DNA of 64,000 nucleotides from Planotetraspora phitsanulokensis. Its GTDB lineage: Bacteria; Actinomycetota; Actinomycetes; Streptosporangiales; Streptosporangiaceae. Every line of letters starts with the position of its first letter. Position 1 is the stretch's first letter. The stretch is taken from positions 186,001 through 250,000 of the forward strand of contig NZ_BOOP01000009.1 in the NCBI RefSeq assembly GCF_016863295.1, in the 5' to 3' direction. Positions 34,330-42,193 of the stretch are shown in pieces. The notes beneath the pieces were generated by a model. The model did no database searches. It was not told the DNA's origin and saw only the letters and a list, made by a program, of their open reading frames with translations. A program made the position numbers and the translations under genes.

Positions 34330-37209
34330 TCAGCGCGGGCGCGGGCGACGGTCGGAGGAGGGCTGCGCCTGGGCGTCCGCCTCCTCCGGCGCGAGCTCGG
34401 CGGCGAGCCTGGCCAGCTCGACCCTGGAGCCGATGCCGAGCTTGCGGAAGACCTGACGCAGATGGAATGAGACGGTGTGCGGCGACAGGAACATGCGCGT
34501 GGCGACCTGACGGTTGGTCAGCCCGTGGGCCACGAGGGAGGCGACCGTGCTCTCGGTCTCGGTGAGGCTGCCCCATCCGGTCGACGGCCGCTCGGCGTAG
34601 GTCCAGTGCCTGCGGCGGACCCCGAGCCGGCGCAGCCGCGCGCGCACGCGGGCGACGTCGCGAAGGGCGCCGACCTGGTCGTAGCCCTCCAGCGCCTGCT
34701 CCAGGCAGAGGACGGCGGCGTCGGTGTCGGGCGCGCCGGCCGTGCTCCCCAGCAGGGCGCCCAGATCCTCCGATGCGGAGGAGCGGCTCCACGGGTCCCT
34801 GAAGGACGCCGCCGCACGGGAGAGCTTGGCGGAGTCGCCGTCGAGGAGCCCCCGGGCGTGGTCCGCCGCCGCGGCGAACACCGGGAAACCCGGGTTGTCG
34901 AGCTTGAGGCGCTCGGCGGCCAGCACGATCTCTTCGGCCCACTCGCGGTCGCCGGTCATCAGCGCGATCCGGGTCATCCACGCCGCGGAGGGGGGCTCGA
35001 CGACGAGCAGCCACATGCGCCGTTGCGCGTCGGCGCTCTTGAGCGTCTCCTTCGCCGCCTGTGGGCCTCCCGTGGCCTCGGCGAACAGGGCCACGGCCCA
35101 CAGTCCCCACACTGATCCGAACCGCAGGCCGAGCGTGGTCTGCTCGGAGCGGTAGCGCTCGACGTGGCGGGTCGCCGCCGCGATGTCACCGGTCCGCACG
35201 GCGACGATGGCGAGGACGGCATGGCCGAACAACTCGAACGCGTGCGTGCCGAACTCGTCGGCGAGGGCGAGGCCGGTCTGCGCCTCGGCGGCGGCGTCCT
35301 CCATCCGGCCGGCGACGAGGCGGAGGCGGGCGCGGAAGAACGCCGGGTTCGCGGCGTAGGGAGTGTGGCCGGCGGCACGGACCTCCTCCTCCGCGGCCTG
35401 GATGTTCGTCTCGGCCTCCTCGAGCCGCCGCATGCAGGTGAGGATCCGGGCCAGCAGCAGCCGGGGATGCGCCAGGCGGGCCGCGACCGATCCCTCGTTC
35501 GCGGCGAGGACGGCCTCCCTGAACTGGTCGAGTCCGGCCTCGACTCGCCCGCCGAGGAAGTTGAGGTGCGCGAGCAGCAGGAGCGCGCCGACCCTGGCGT
35601 CGAGCGACCTGCCCGGATCGGCCAGGACGGCCTCGGCCCGCTCCTGGCCGCGCCTGAAGTCGTTCAGCGCGATCAGCGCCTTGAACCAGGCGAGCTCCAC
35701 CACGCCCTGCAGGTGCGGGGAGAGGTCGGGCTGGGCGAGGACGATCTCCGCCTCGGCGACGGCCTGGCCCGGCTGGCCGCTGAGCAGCATGATGATCGCG
35801 AGCTTGCAGCGCAGCTCCACGGACTTCGCGTCGGGCAGCGTGGCCAGGGACTCGCGGGCGAGATCGGCCGCCTCGATGAGCCGTCCGGTGACGGTGAGGG
35901 CGTCGACGGCGGCCGCCGTGCGTTCCAGCCGGTGGGAGTCGTCGTCGGCGGTGAGCTCCAGAGCCCGGAGGGCGAGATCGGCCGCGGTCTGCGGAGAGGA
36001 GCAGAGCACCTCGCGGGCGGCCCGGTCGAGACCGTCGAGCGCCCGGGTGTCGCCGGGCCGGGCGCTGTGCACGAGGTGCGCTGCGGCGGGGACGGTGCTG
36101 CCTCCCCGGTTCAGGAGCATCTCGCCCGCCTGCCGGCGCAGGGCCAGGCGCACCGGAGGGGGGACGGCGTCGGTCACGGCCTGGCGCAGGAGGTCGTGCC
36201 GGAACGCCAGCAGGTCACCCGACGTCACCAGGACGCCGGACGCCGTCGCCTCCTCCAGCCCCGGCAGCAGGCGGCTCGCCGGCTCGCCGAGCATCTCGGC
36301 CAGATCGTGGACGGCGAACGAGCGGCCGAGGATCGCCGCGACCTGGAGCATGTGGCGCGTGCCCGCCGACAGCCCGTCCAGGCGCTTGCGCGTGATCGCG
36401 CGGACCCAGGGCAGCTCCGCCCACGCCAGCCGCGCGTGGCCGCCGTCGATCTGGACCGCGCCCTCCTCGTTGATCTTTCCGAGCAGTTCGACCAGCAGGA
36501 AGGGGTTGCCGCCCGTCGCGCCGGAGAGCGCGAGGACGTCCGGCCCCGGGGACGCCTGCAGGACGTCCGCGACGATCTGCGCCACGGCGTCGTCCGAGAG
36601 CGGGCCGAGCTGAACCGGTGCGGCGCCGTCGCGCTCCAGCGCCTCGTACAGCCGATCCAGGCGGGGAGGGTCGTCTCCCGCCCCCCGGGCGAGCGCGAGC
36701 ATCCACACCAGCGGATAGCTCGCGAGATCCGCCGCCAGCGTCCGGAGGGCCAGCATGGTCGTGGAGTCCGCCCAGTGGAGGTCGTCCAGGGTGACCAGCA
36801 CGGGTCCCTGCGTCGCCCGGCCCTCCAGCCGTGTACGGAGCTGCTCGGTCATCAGCAGGCGGAGGTCGATGACGTCCGAGACGGCCGTCCCGGTGAGCAG
36901 GGCGTGCGGCGACTCCCCCAGCGCCGATATCAGCGGCATCAGGGGCATCATCTGGCTCAGTTCGTCGGCCGTGCCCCGCAGTACGGTGAAGCCGCCGCGT
37001 TCCGCCACCTCGGCGGTCTCGTGCAGGAGCCGGCTCTTGCCCATGCCCATCTGACCTTCGACGAGCAGGACGCCGCCCCGGCCCTCCGTCGCGGCCCGCA
37101 GAACCCTGGACACGGCGGCCCATTCCCGCTCCCGGCCACGCCAGCCTGGCCTCGACGACGACGTGAAGTCGGCGGCGGACCCCGGGTCATGCGAGGACGA
37201 GCCTCCCAT
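34330..37209 (-). CDS. Large ATP-binding LuxR-family regulator (LAL)
   Basis: A 959-residue regulator of the MalT-like LAL group. The N-terminal AAA/STAND ATPase has P-loop VEGQMGMGKSRLL near residue 50 and VLVTLDDLHWADSTTMLALR near 145. A long helical, TPR-like middle follows. The C-terminal LuxR helix-turn-helix is LTETESTVASLVAHGLTNRQVATRMFLSPHTVSFHLRQVFRKLGIGSRVELARL. LAL proteins activate secondary metabolism or sugar genes after ligand and ATP binding. The ATG at 37209 faces a histidine kinase gene across a 225-base gap that holds three decamer repeats, possible binding sites of this protein. Confidence 0.9.
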   Translation of the reverse strand: MGGSSSHDPGSAADFTSSSRPGWRGREREWAAVSRVLRAATEGRGGVLLVEGQMGMGKSRLLHETAEVAERGGFTVLRGTADELSQMMPLMPLISALGESPHALLTGTAVSDVIDLRLLMTEQLRTRLEGRATQGPVLVTLDDLHWADSTTMLALRTLAADLASYPLVWMLALARGAGDDPPRLDRLYEALERDGAAPVQLGPLSDDAVAQIVADVLQASPGPDVLALSGATGGNPFLLVELLGKINEEGAVQIDGGHARLAWAELPWVRAITRKRLDGLSAGTRHMLQVAAILGRSFAVHDLAEMLGEPASRLLPGLEEATASGVLVTSGDLLAFRHDLLRQAVTDAVPPPVRLALRRQAGEMLLNRGGSTVPAAAHLVHSARPGDTRALDGLDRAAREVLCSSPQTAADLALRALELTADDDSHRLERTAAAVDALTVTGRLIEAADLARESLATLPDAKSVELRCKLAIIMLLSGQPGQAVAEAEIVLAQPDLSPHLQGVVELAWFKALIALNDFRRGQERAEAVLADPGRSLDARVGALLLLAHLNFLGGRVEAGLDQFREAVLAANEGSVAARLAHPRLLLARILTCMRRLEEAETNIQAAEEEVRAAGHTPYAANPAFFRARLRLVAGRMEDAAAEAQTGLALADEFGTHAFELFGHAVLAIVAVRTGDIAAATRHVERYRSEQTTLGLRFGSVWGLWAVALFAEATGGPQAAKETLKSADAQRRMWLLVVEPPSAAWMTRIALMTGDREWAEEIVLAAERLKLDNPGFPVFAAAADHARGLLDGDSAKLSRAAASFRDPWSRSSASEDLGALLGSTAGAPDTDAAVLCLEQALEGYDQVGALRDVARVRARLRRLGVRRRHWTYAERPSTGWGSLTETESTVASLVAHGLTNRQVATRMFLSPHTVSFHLRQVFRKLGIGSRVELARLAAELAPEEADAQAQPSSDRRPRPR

Positions 37210-37273
37210 GAAGTCATGACACCATCTCCGCCGTCCGCGGTCGCACGTGGGGGCCTCGGCGGCGGCACCTCGG

Positions 37274-37300
37274 ACGAAATGGCATGAAATAGCACGAAAT
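37274..37300. repeat. Three phased decamer repeats (A[CT]GAAAT)
   Basis: ACGAAAT, ATGAAAT and ACGAAAT begin at 37274, 37284 and 37294, exactly 10 bases apart, each followed by [GAT]GC. They lie in the divergent gap between the LAL regulator and histidine kinase genes. Helically phased direct repeats are typical of cooperative activator sites. Confidence 0.5.
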
Positions 37301-37434
37301 TGCCAGCCTGTGACCTCAAGCTACGCGGACGTGCGATGTGGAGGAGGAGCTTCCCGGGCCAGCATGAGAAGGACTCGCCGGACGCCCCGGCGAGCCGGGC
37401 GCACCGACGAGCACGCAGGGGGGACTACGGGGTC

Positions 37435-38940
37435 ATGCCGCTATCCGCGCGTCTCCCCGGGCCACGAACGATTCGTGGCCGTGTCACCCTGCTCGTCACC
37501 GTTTTGGCCGCCTTCCTGCTGGCGCCCGCGGCCGTGGTGGGCGCCGTGGTGGCCCGCGAGGCCTTCACCCGGGCCGCCTGGCTGGACGCGAGGAGCCAGG
37601 CGACCCTCGTCGCGGCCGAGATCCGTGCGGGACGGCCCGTCGGCGCGATCACGCCGCAGGTCCCCGGCATCGATCTCATCCAGGTCGTGTCGCCCGCCGA
37701 CCAGGTCATCGCGTCCTCGGACGCGGCCCGGGGCATGGGCCCGCTGGCGACGGTCAGGCCCGCCGGCGGCTCGCTCCGGAACGTGGAGACCTGCGATCAC
37801 CCGGGTGTGGGCTGCGTGCGTATCGCCGCCGCCCGGGTCGGTCCCTCCGCCGACTCCCCCGTCGTGTACGCGGGCCGGGCCACGCCGCACGGGTTGTCGA
37901 CCGGCGTGCTCGACCTGCTGTTCGGAGCGCAGGCACTCGCCCTGCTGCTGCTCGCGTCCCTGACGACGTGGAAGGTGACCGGCCGGACGCTGCGGCCGGT
38001 CGAGACCATCCGCGTGCAGCTCGCCGGGATCAACGCCGACAACCTGAGCAGCCGGGTGCCCGAACCCGCCGGAGACGACGAGGTCACCCGGCTCGCACAG
38101 ACCGTCAACAACACCCTGCGTCGGCTGGAACGCTCGCAGGAACGCTCGGAGCGGGCGCTCGAACAGCAGCGGCGCTTCGCCTCCGATGCCTCACACGAGT
38201 TGCGCACCCCCATCGCGGACGTTCGCGCGCGGCTGGAGGAGGCGCGGCTCGATCCCGACGCGGACGGCGTCCCCGAGATGTTGCGGAACACGCTGCGCGA
38301 CGTGGACCGGCTCGAAGTGATCATGACCGACCTGCTCCTGCTGGCGCGGGTCGGCGCCAACGAGCCGGTGGAGCGGCGGGAGCTCGACCTGGACTGCCTC
38401 GTGCGATCGGGAGTCCCCCCGCGCGACGGCGGGCCGGCCGTCGATCTGCGGCTCACCCCCGGGATCACGGTCGAGGGCGTCCCCGCCCAGCTCGACCGGG
38501 TTCTGGTCAACCTCCTCGACAACGCCCGGCGCCACGCCGTACGCAAGGTGCGGGTCGAGGTGCGGCGCGACCGCGACATGGCCGAACTGACCGTCAGCGA
38601 CGACGGCGCCGGCATCCCCGAGGAGGACCGGGACCGGGTCTTCGACCGGTTCACCCGCCTCGACGCCGTGCCGTGCCGCGACGGCGGCGGCGGCACGGGA
38701 CTCGGCCTCGCGATCGCCCACGACATCGTGGTGGCCCACCACGGCACCCTGCACGTCGAGAAGTCCGATCTCGGCGGGGCGTGCTTCGTCCTCAGGCTGC
38801 CCCTCGCGCCGCCGCGCCGGGAGGAGACCGCCCCCGCGACCGTCCGGACGGCGCCCGGCGGCCGGAGCCGCAGGCCGGAGCGGTCCTTCGCGCCGATGAC
38901 CCCGATGACGCTGACCGGCAGGGCCGACCCCGCGAGCTGA
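37435..38940 (+). CDS. Orphan sensor histidine kinase A
   Basis: A 501-residue membrane kinase. The first helix is TLLVTVLAAFLLAPAAVVGAVVAREAF; an extracytoplasmic sensor of about 130 residues follows, containing the cysteine pair C120 and C127 (CDHPGVGC), then a second helix and HAMP domain (TGRTLRPVETIRVQLAGI). The H-box is ASHELRTP, N-box NLLDNARRHA, G1 DDGAGIPEE, G2 GTGLGLAIAHDI. No response regulator is adjacent. The C-terminal 40 residues are a basic, disordered tail. The ATG at 37435 is chosen because upstream codons encode a basic segment without RBS. It is paralogous to the kinase at 40051-41487. Confidence 0.85.
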   Translation: MPLSARLPGPRTIRGRVTLLVTVLAAFLLAPAAVVGAVVAREAFTRAAWLDARSQATLVAAEIRAGRPVGAITPQVPGIDLIQVVSPADQVIASSDAARGMGPLATVRPAGGSLRNVETCDHPGVGCVRIAAARVGPSADSPVVYAGRATPHGLSTGVLDLLFGAQALALLLLASLTTWKVTGRTLRPVETIRVQLAGINADNLSSRVPEPAGDDEVTRLAQTVNNTLRRLERSQERSERALEQQRRFASDASHELRTPIADVRARLEEARLDPDADGVPEMLRNTLRDVDRLEVIMTDLLLLARVGANEPVERRELDLDCLVRSGVPPRDGGPAVDLRLTPGITVEGVPAQLDRVLVNLLDNARRHAVRKVRVEVRRDRDMAELTVSDDGAGIPEEDRDRVFDRFTRLDAVPCRDGGGGTGLGLAIAHDIVVAHHGTLHVEKSDLGGACFVLRLPLAPPRREETAPATVRTAPGGRSRRPERSFAPMTPMTLTGRADPAS

Positions 38941-38963
38941 AGCCGCCGGCATCGACGCACGTG

Positions 38964-38993
38964 CCCGGCCTCACCCGGCCTCACCCGGCCTCA
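38964..38993. repeat. Three tandem 10-bp repeats
   Basis: CCCGGCCTCA is repeated three times head to tail (38964, 38974, 38984) just after the stop of histidine kinase A. It is too short for a known repeat class; slippage or a weak RNA structure is possible. Confidence 0.45.
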
Positions 38994-39039
38994 CCGCCGG
39001 AGATTACGTATGGTGAGGCAATCCTGACGAATTGGAACA

Positions 39040-39055
39040 TTGACCGGTCGGTCAA
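39040..39055. promoter_or_regulatory. TetR-like operator before the SPW gene
   Basis: TTGACCGGTCGGTCAA has 7-bp inverted arms around GT, the geometry of a TetR-family operator. Its first six bases (TTGACC) could also be the -35 box of the SPW promoter. No TetR gene is nearby. Confidence 0.5.
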
Positions 39056-39108
39056 TCAGGAACATGGTCGGGTCAAAGGGTCATCTCTCCCCATGTTCGG
39101 AGGCACGG

Positions 39109-39456
39109 ATGGATCTCACGAGATCGTTGTCCGACGTCGTCGCCCTGCTGGCCGGCCTGGTCGCGGCGCTCGCGCCGTTCTTCTGGGCCGACAACGCCGG
39201 TGCGGCGGGCCAGCCACTGCTCATCCTCGGAACACTCCTCATCGTGTCCGCCCTGTGGGCGATCCTGGGCGCCGGTGGAGCGAGTTCCTGGGTCACCGCC
39301 GCGTTCGGGGGGCTGTTGTTCGTGTCCCCCTGGGCGTTCGGCTTCGACGGCCAGTCGGCCGCCGCGTGGACGGCATGGCTCGCCGGAGCCGTGACCGTCG
39401 TCGTCGGCCTGCTGACCTCCCTCCAAGCCCGCAGCGGGGCCACCGCCCGCGCCTGA
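39109..39456 (+). CDS. SPW-repeat membrane protein
   Basis: A 115-residue protein with three to four hydrophobic helices (DVVALLAGLVAALAPFFW, PLLILGTLLIVSALWAIL, WVTAAFGGLLFVSPWAFGF, WTAWLAGAVTVVVGLLTSL). SPWAFGF is the SPW signature that names the family. The helices form an internal repeat of two hairpins. The function of the family is unknown. The ATG at 39109 has CGGAGG five bases upstream. A palindromic operator and promoter-like sequence lie 53 bases before it. Confidence 0.8.
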   Translation: MDLTRSLSDVVALLAGLVAALAPFFWADNAGAAGQPLLILGTLLIVSALWAILGAGGASSWVTAAFGGLLFVSPWAFGFDGQSAAAWTAWLAGAVTVVVGLLTSLQARSGATARA

Positions 39457-39547
39457 CCGGAACCCGTCCGCGCCCGAAGCCCCGACTCACGACCTGAGCC
39501 CCATCCCCGATCGGGCTCCGCCGTCCCGGCGGCCCGTGAACCACCGT

Positions 39548-39591
39548 CGGCCCCGCCCGCCCTCGCTCCCGGCGAGCGGCGAGCGGGGCCG
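39548..39591. terminator. Terminator hairpin between SPW and SnoaL genes
   Basis: Outer arms CGGCCCCGC (39548-39556) and GCGGGGCCG (39583-39591) enclose inner arms CTCGC (39562-39566) and GCGAG (39572-39576). The two genes converge, so the hairpin can serve both. Confidence 0.65.
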
Positions 39592-39600
39592 TCCGACTGT

Positions 39601-39631
39601 GGTCACCCGGCGGTCACCCCGATGGTCACCC
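39601..39631. repeat. Three GGTCACCC repeats
   Basis: GGTCACCC occurs at 39601, 39612 and 39624, about one helical turn apart. The last copy includes the stop codon of the SnoaL-like gene. The role is unknown. Confidence 0.4.
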
Positions 39632-40051
39632 GGAGATGAGGTCGACGCCGATCTGGCTGAGCATCTCCAACTGGTCGTAATAGACGCGCTGGCTGGCGAT
39701 CAACCCGCCGTCCATGGTGCGGAAATCACAGCCGCGGATGACGATGTGCCGGCCGGTCGGCTGGGCGAACTCTCCCCCGGGCAGGAGGAACGCCCCCGCA
39801 TGGGTGCTCGTGACCGTCCACTCCAGCACCACCAGATCCCCCGACACCGCCGTGCTGGTGGGCGTCAGCGTGACGTCCGGGAAGGCCTCGATGTAGAGCG
39901 CGAAGTAGGACGCGATCTCCTCCCGCCCCTCGGCGATTCCGCCCGGGCAGACGTACACGCCACGCGGGCTGAAGAAACCGGCCGCCCTCTCGAAATCATG
40001 CGCGTTGAACGCGTCGATCAGGCCGTCCGTGACCTCGTGGTCGTCATGCAT
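39626..40051 (-). CDS. SnoaL-like / ketosteroid isomerase-fold protein
   Basis: A 141-residue single-domain protein with the NTF2-like fold: LIDAFNAHDFERAAGFFSPRGVYVCPGGIAEGREEIASYFALYIEAFPDVTLTP is the alpha-beta start, and LVVLEWTVTSTHAGAFL and IVIRGCDFRTMDGGLIASQRVYYD are the strands. Relatives catalyse aldol cyclisation of polyketides or have no known reaction. The ATG overlaps the stop of histidine kinase B, so both are co-translated. That linkage is unusual and could mean the protein modifies or binds the signal sensed by the kinase. Confidence 0.8.
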   Translation of the reverse strand: MHDDHEVTDGLIDAFNAHDFERAAGFFSPRGVYVCPGGIAEGREEIASYFALYIEAFPDVTLTPTSTAVSGDLVVLEWTVTSTHAGAFLLPGGEFAQPTGRHIVIRGCDFRTMDGGLIASQRVYYDQLEMLSQIGVDLISG

Positions 40052-41487
40052 CAGGAGAACTCCTCGACGGGGATGCCCGGCGTGCTTCCATGCATCGCCG
40101 GAATGAGGGGAATCCGGAGAACGAATCGGGCGCCTCTCGGCGAGTCCTCGATCCGCAGGGTTCCGTGGTGGGCATGGGCTATGTCCCGGGAGATGGCCAG
40201 TCCGAGGCCACTGCCCCCGGGTTCGCGGCGCCGTCCGTCGTCCAGGCGGACGAAGCGCTCGAAGACGCGCTCGCGGTCCTGCGGCGCGATGCCGTCACCG
40301 TCGTCGCACACCGTGATGACGGCCTGGTCGTCCACCCGTTCGGCGACGACCTGGACTCCTGTCCCGGCGTGCCGCCTGGCGTTGGTCAGGAGGTTGTCGA
40401 CGACCCGGATCAGCTGGATGCGGCTGCCCATGACGATCAGGTCGCGGCACGCGCGGGCCTGGACCGGCACGCCGCCCACCTCCGCCGTCGCCTCCTCGAT
40501 CACCAGCGCGCCGATGTCGATCGGCTCGTGCGCCGCCGGATCGCCGGCACGGAGGCGGGCCAGCACGAGGAGGTCGTCGACGATCGTCTCCAGCCGTTCG
40601 GTGACCGCCAGCGCGTCCCGGATGGTCTCGTGCGGGTCGACCTCGCCGGGGTAGAGCAGCGCCTCCTCGAGCCGGGTGCGCAGACCGGTGAGCGGCGTCC
40701 TGAGCTCGTGGGAGGTGGTGGAGGCGAACCGGCGTTGCTGTTTCACCGACTCCTCCAGCCGGGCCAGGGTCCGGTTGGCGGTGCGGGCGAGCAGCGCGTA
40801 CTCGGTGCGGCCGGGCGGCTCGGGCACCCGGAGGCTCAGGTCGCTCGCGGTGATCTCGGCCATGGTCGCGCGGATCGCCGTCACCCGGCCTATGGTGCGC
40901 CCCGCCAGCCACCAGTTGCCCCAGCCGATGAGGCCGGCGATCAGCACGATCCCCCCCGCGGTGAGGAACGCCAGGCGGTGCGACGCGAGGATGGCCGGCT
41001 CCGCCGTCCCCGCGTAGAGATAGTGCGGCTCACCGTGCCAGATCTCGCGGGTCTCCAGTGGCGCGACCCGCACGGCGGCGAGCATGACACACTCCCCCTG
41101 CGCCGAGCACACGATCTGGTTCTGCATCCGGTTGTCGACGGGGGGGCGCGCCGTGCTCAGAGCCGGCCTGCCCGCCGCCGCGGCACTGGCCGCCACGACC
41201 CGGCCGTGGGAGTCGACGAGTTGGATCAGGTCGATGCGTGTCTTCGGAACCGGCACCGGCGTGTAGCCGGGCCGTACCGTGCCGAGGTAGTTCCCGGCGG
41301 CCCTCTGCGCCTCCTGGAATATCTGGGCCTCGACTCCGTCGACCACCAGGCGGTCGATGCTCGCGCCGATCGCGGTCATGAAGATCAGGGCCAGTCCTGC
41401 CACGGCCATGGTGGTGCGGGTGCGGAGCGAATCCGGCAGAAACAGTGCGCGGAGCGAGTCCGGCAGAAGCAATCGTCCGCCTTCCAA
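40051..41487 (-). CDS. Orphan sensor histidine kinase B
   Basis: A 478-residue membrane kinase related to kinase A. First helix MAVAGLALIFMTAIGASI, sensor region with C127 and C133 (CSAQGEC), second helix FLTAGGIVLIAGLIGWGNWWLAG, HAMP, then TSHELRTP, NLLTNARRHAG, DDGDGIAPQDRERVFERF and GSGLGLAISRDI. The start is uncertain: a TTG at 41487 is used, and an ATG 78 bases later (residue 27) would also give a full transmembrane helix. The N-terminus carries an imperfect tandem copy LLLPDSLRA-LFLPDSLRT. No response regulator is adjacent; a SnoaL-like gene follows with overlap. Confidence 0.82.
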   Translation of the reverse strand: MEGGRLLLPDSLRALFLPDSLRTRTTMAVAGLALIFMTAIGASIDRLVVDGVEAQIFQEAQRAAGNYLGTVRPGYTPVPVPKTRIDLIQLVDSHGRVVAASAAAAGRPALSTARPPVDNRMQNQIVCSAQGECVMLAAVRVAPLETREIWHGEPHYLYAGTAEPAILASHRLAFLTAGGIVLIAGLIGWGNWWLAGRTIGRVTAIRATMAEITASDLSLRVPEPPGRTEYALLARTANRTLARLEESVKQQRRFASTTSHELRTPLTGLRTRLEEALLYPGEVDPHETIRDALAVTERLETIVDDLLVLARLRAGDPAAHEPIDIGALVIEEATAEVGGVPVQARACRDLIVMGSRIQLIRVVDNLLTNARRHAGTGVQVVAERVDDQAVITVCDDGDGIAPQDRERVFERFVRLDDGRRREPGGSGLGLAISRDIAHAHHGTLRIEDSPRGARFVLRIPLIPAMHGSTPGIPVEEFS

Positions 41488-41835
41488 TGCGGCTCACTCT
41501 CTTGGGGCAAATGTCCACGTAAGTCCCAAATAGAAGGTATCTGCGCGGTATCAATGGGCGGCCGATACAAGGGGAAAAGCAGACCGTCCCATTACCTGTG
41601 GGGATGGCCACACTTCCGGGGCGCCGTGGCCCCGGGCCGGGACCACGCGAGTGCCGGACGGCCGAGCGCGGGACGAGCCCCGGAGCCGGTCCGAGGCCCC
41701 CGCGAACGACTCGCCGTCACCCTGCGCTTACCACGATTTAGCCCGATATGTCGCCTCTTGACATGAGACCTTCGCCCGGTCACGCTGTTGCGCATAGTGC
41801 TGCTTGTTCCGTCAGACGAAACTGGGGTTTGCCGC
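41488..41835. other. Divergent non-coding region, 348 bases
   Basis: The stretch separates histidine kinase B from the Rieske operon. The kinase-proximal 100 bases are relatively AT-rich and contain the short inverted pair GTATC and GATAC (about 41548-41566), a possible kinase promoter region. The middle is GC-rich with no visible signal. The last 80 bases hold a perfect -35 hexamer, TTGACA (41758-41763), and the CTGTTGCG box. No gene is seen. Confidence 0.5.
41785..41792 (+). promoter_or_regulatory. CTGTTGCG box of the Rieske ferredoxin operon
   Basis: CTGTTGCG followed by CATAG and TGC lies 51 bases before the ferredoxin ATG and 27 bases after a perfect TTGACA. The same octamer stands at 45429 and 50294 in front of the other two choline-pathway units. 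It is a candidate operator for the IclR regulator encoded at 44601. Confidence 0.55.
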
Positions 41836-42186
41836 ATGATCCCTGCGTGCGCCCTCGCGGCCCTTCCCCGGGGCGAGGCATTCCGGCTCGACACCGTCGA
41901 ACCGCCGATCGCGGTCTTCCACACCGACGACGGCGAGCTGTACGCCGTCGACGACACGTGCACCCACCAGGACGCCTCACTCGCCGACGGCTGGCTGGAG
42001 GGATGCGAGGTGGAATGCCCGCTGCACGCCTCCCGCTTCGACCTCAGGACCGGTGAGGTCGACGCGCCTCCGGCCAAGCTGCCCGTCAGGACGCACGGCG
42101 TGGTGGTCGAGGACGGCACCGTCTACGTGGTGCCCTCGGACCTGCCGCCCAACCTGCCGCCAGGGGCCCGCGCGAGGACCGCGTGA
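41836..42186 (+). CDS. Rieske-type [2Fe-2S] ferredoxin
   Basis: A 116-residue BphF-like Rieske ferredoxin. The cluster ligands are C42 and H44 (CTHQ) and C61 and H64 (CPLH). It carries electrons from the reductase encoded seven bases downstream to the Rieske oxygenase at 43436. The ATG at 41836 gives the normal family length; the frame is open to a TTG 48 bases upstream inside the promoter box. In Pseudomonas the betaine demethylase uses a fused GbcB reductase, so a separate ferredoxin is a different layout. Confidence 0.87.
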   Translation: MIPACALAALPRGEAFRLDTVEPPIAVFHTDDGELYAVDDTCTHQDASLADGWLEGCEVECPLHASRFDLRTGEVDAPPAKLPVRTHGVVVEDGTVYVVPSDLPPNLPPGARARTA

Positions 42187-42193
42187 GGCCGGA

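Noticed and set aside
35164-37287. A 707-codon plus-strand frame opposite the LAL regulator
   Set aside because: Shadow frame rich in Arg, Glu and Gln; the regulator on the minus strand has a P-loop and LuxR domain.
38964-38993. The CCCGGCCTCA tandem as a functional element
   Set aside because: Three short GC-rich copies after a stop codon are easily made by slippage; no symmetry or promoter relation is seen.
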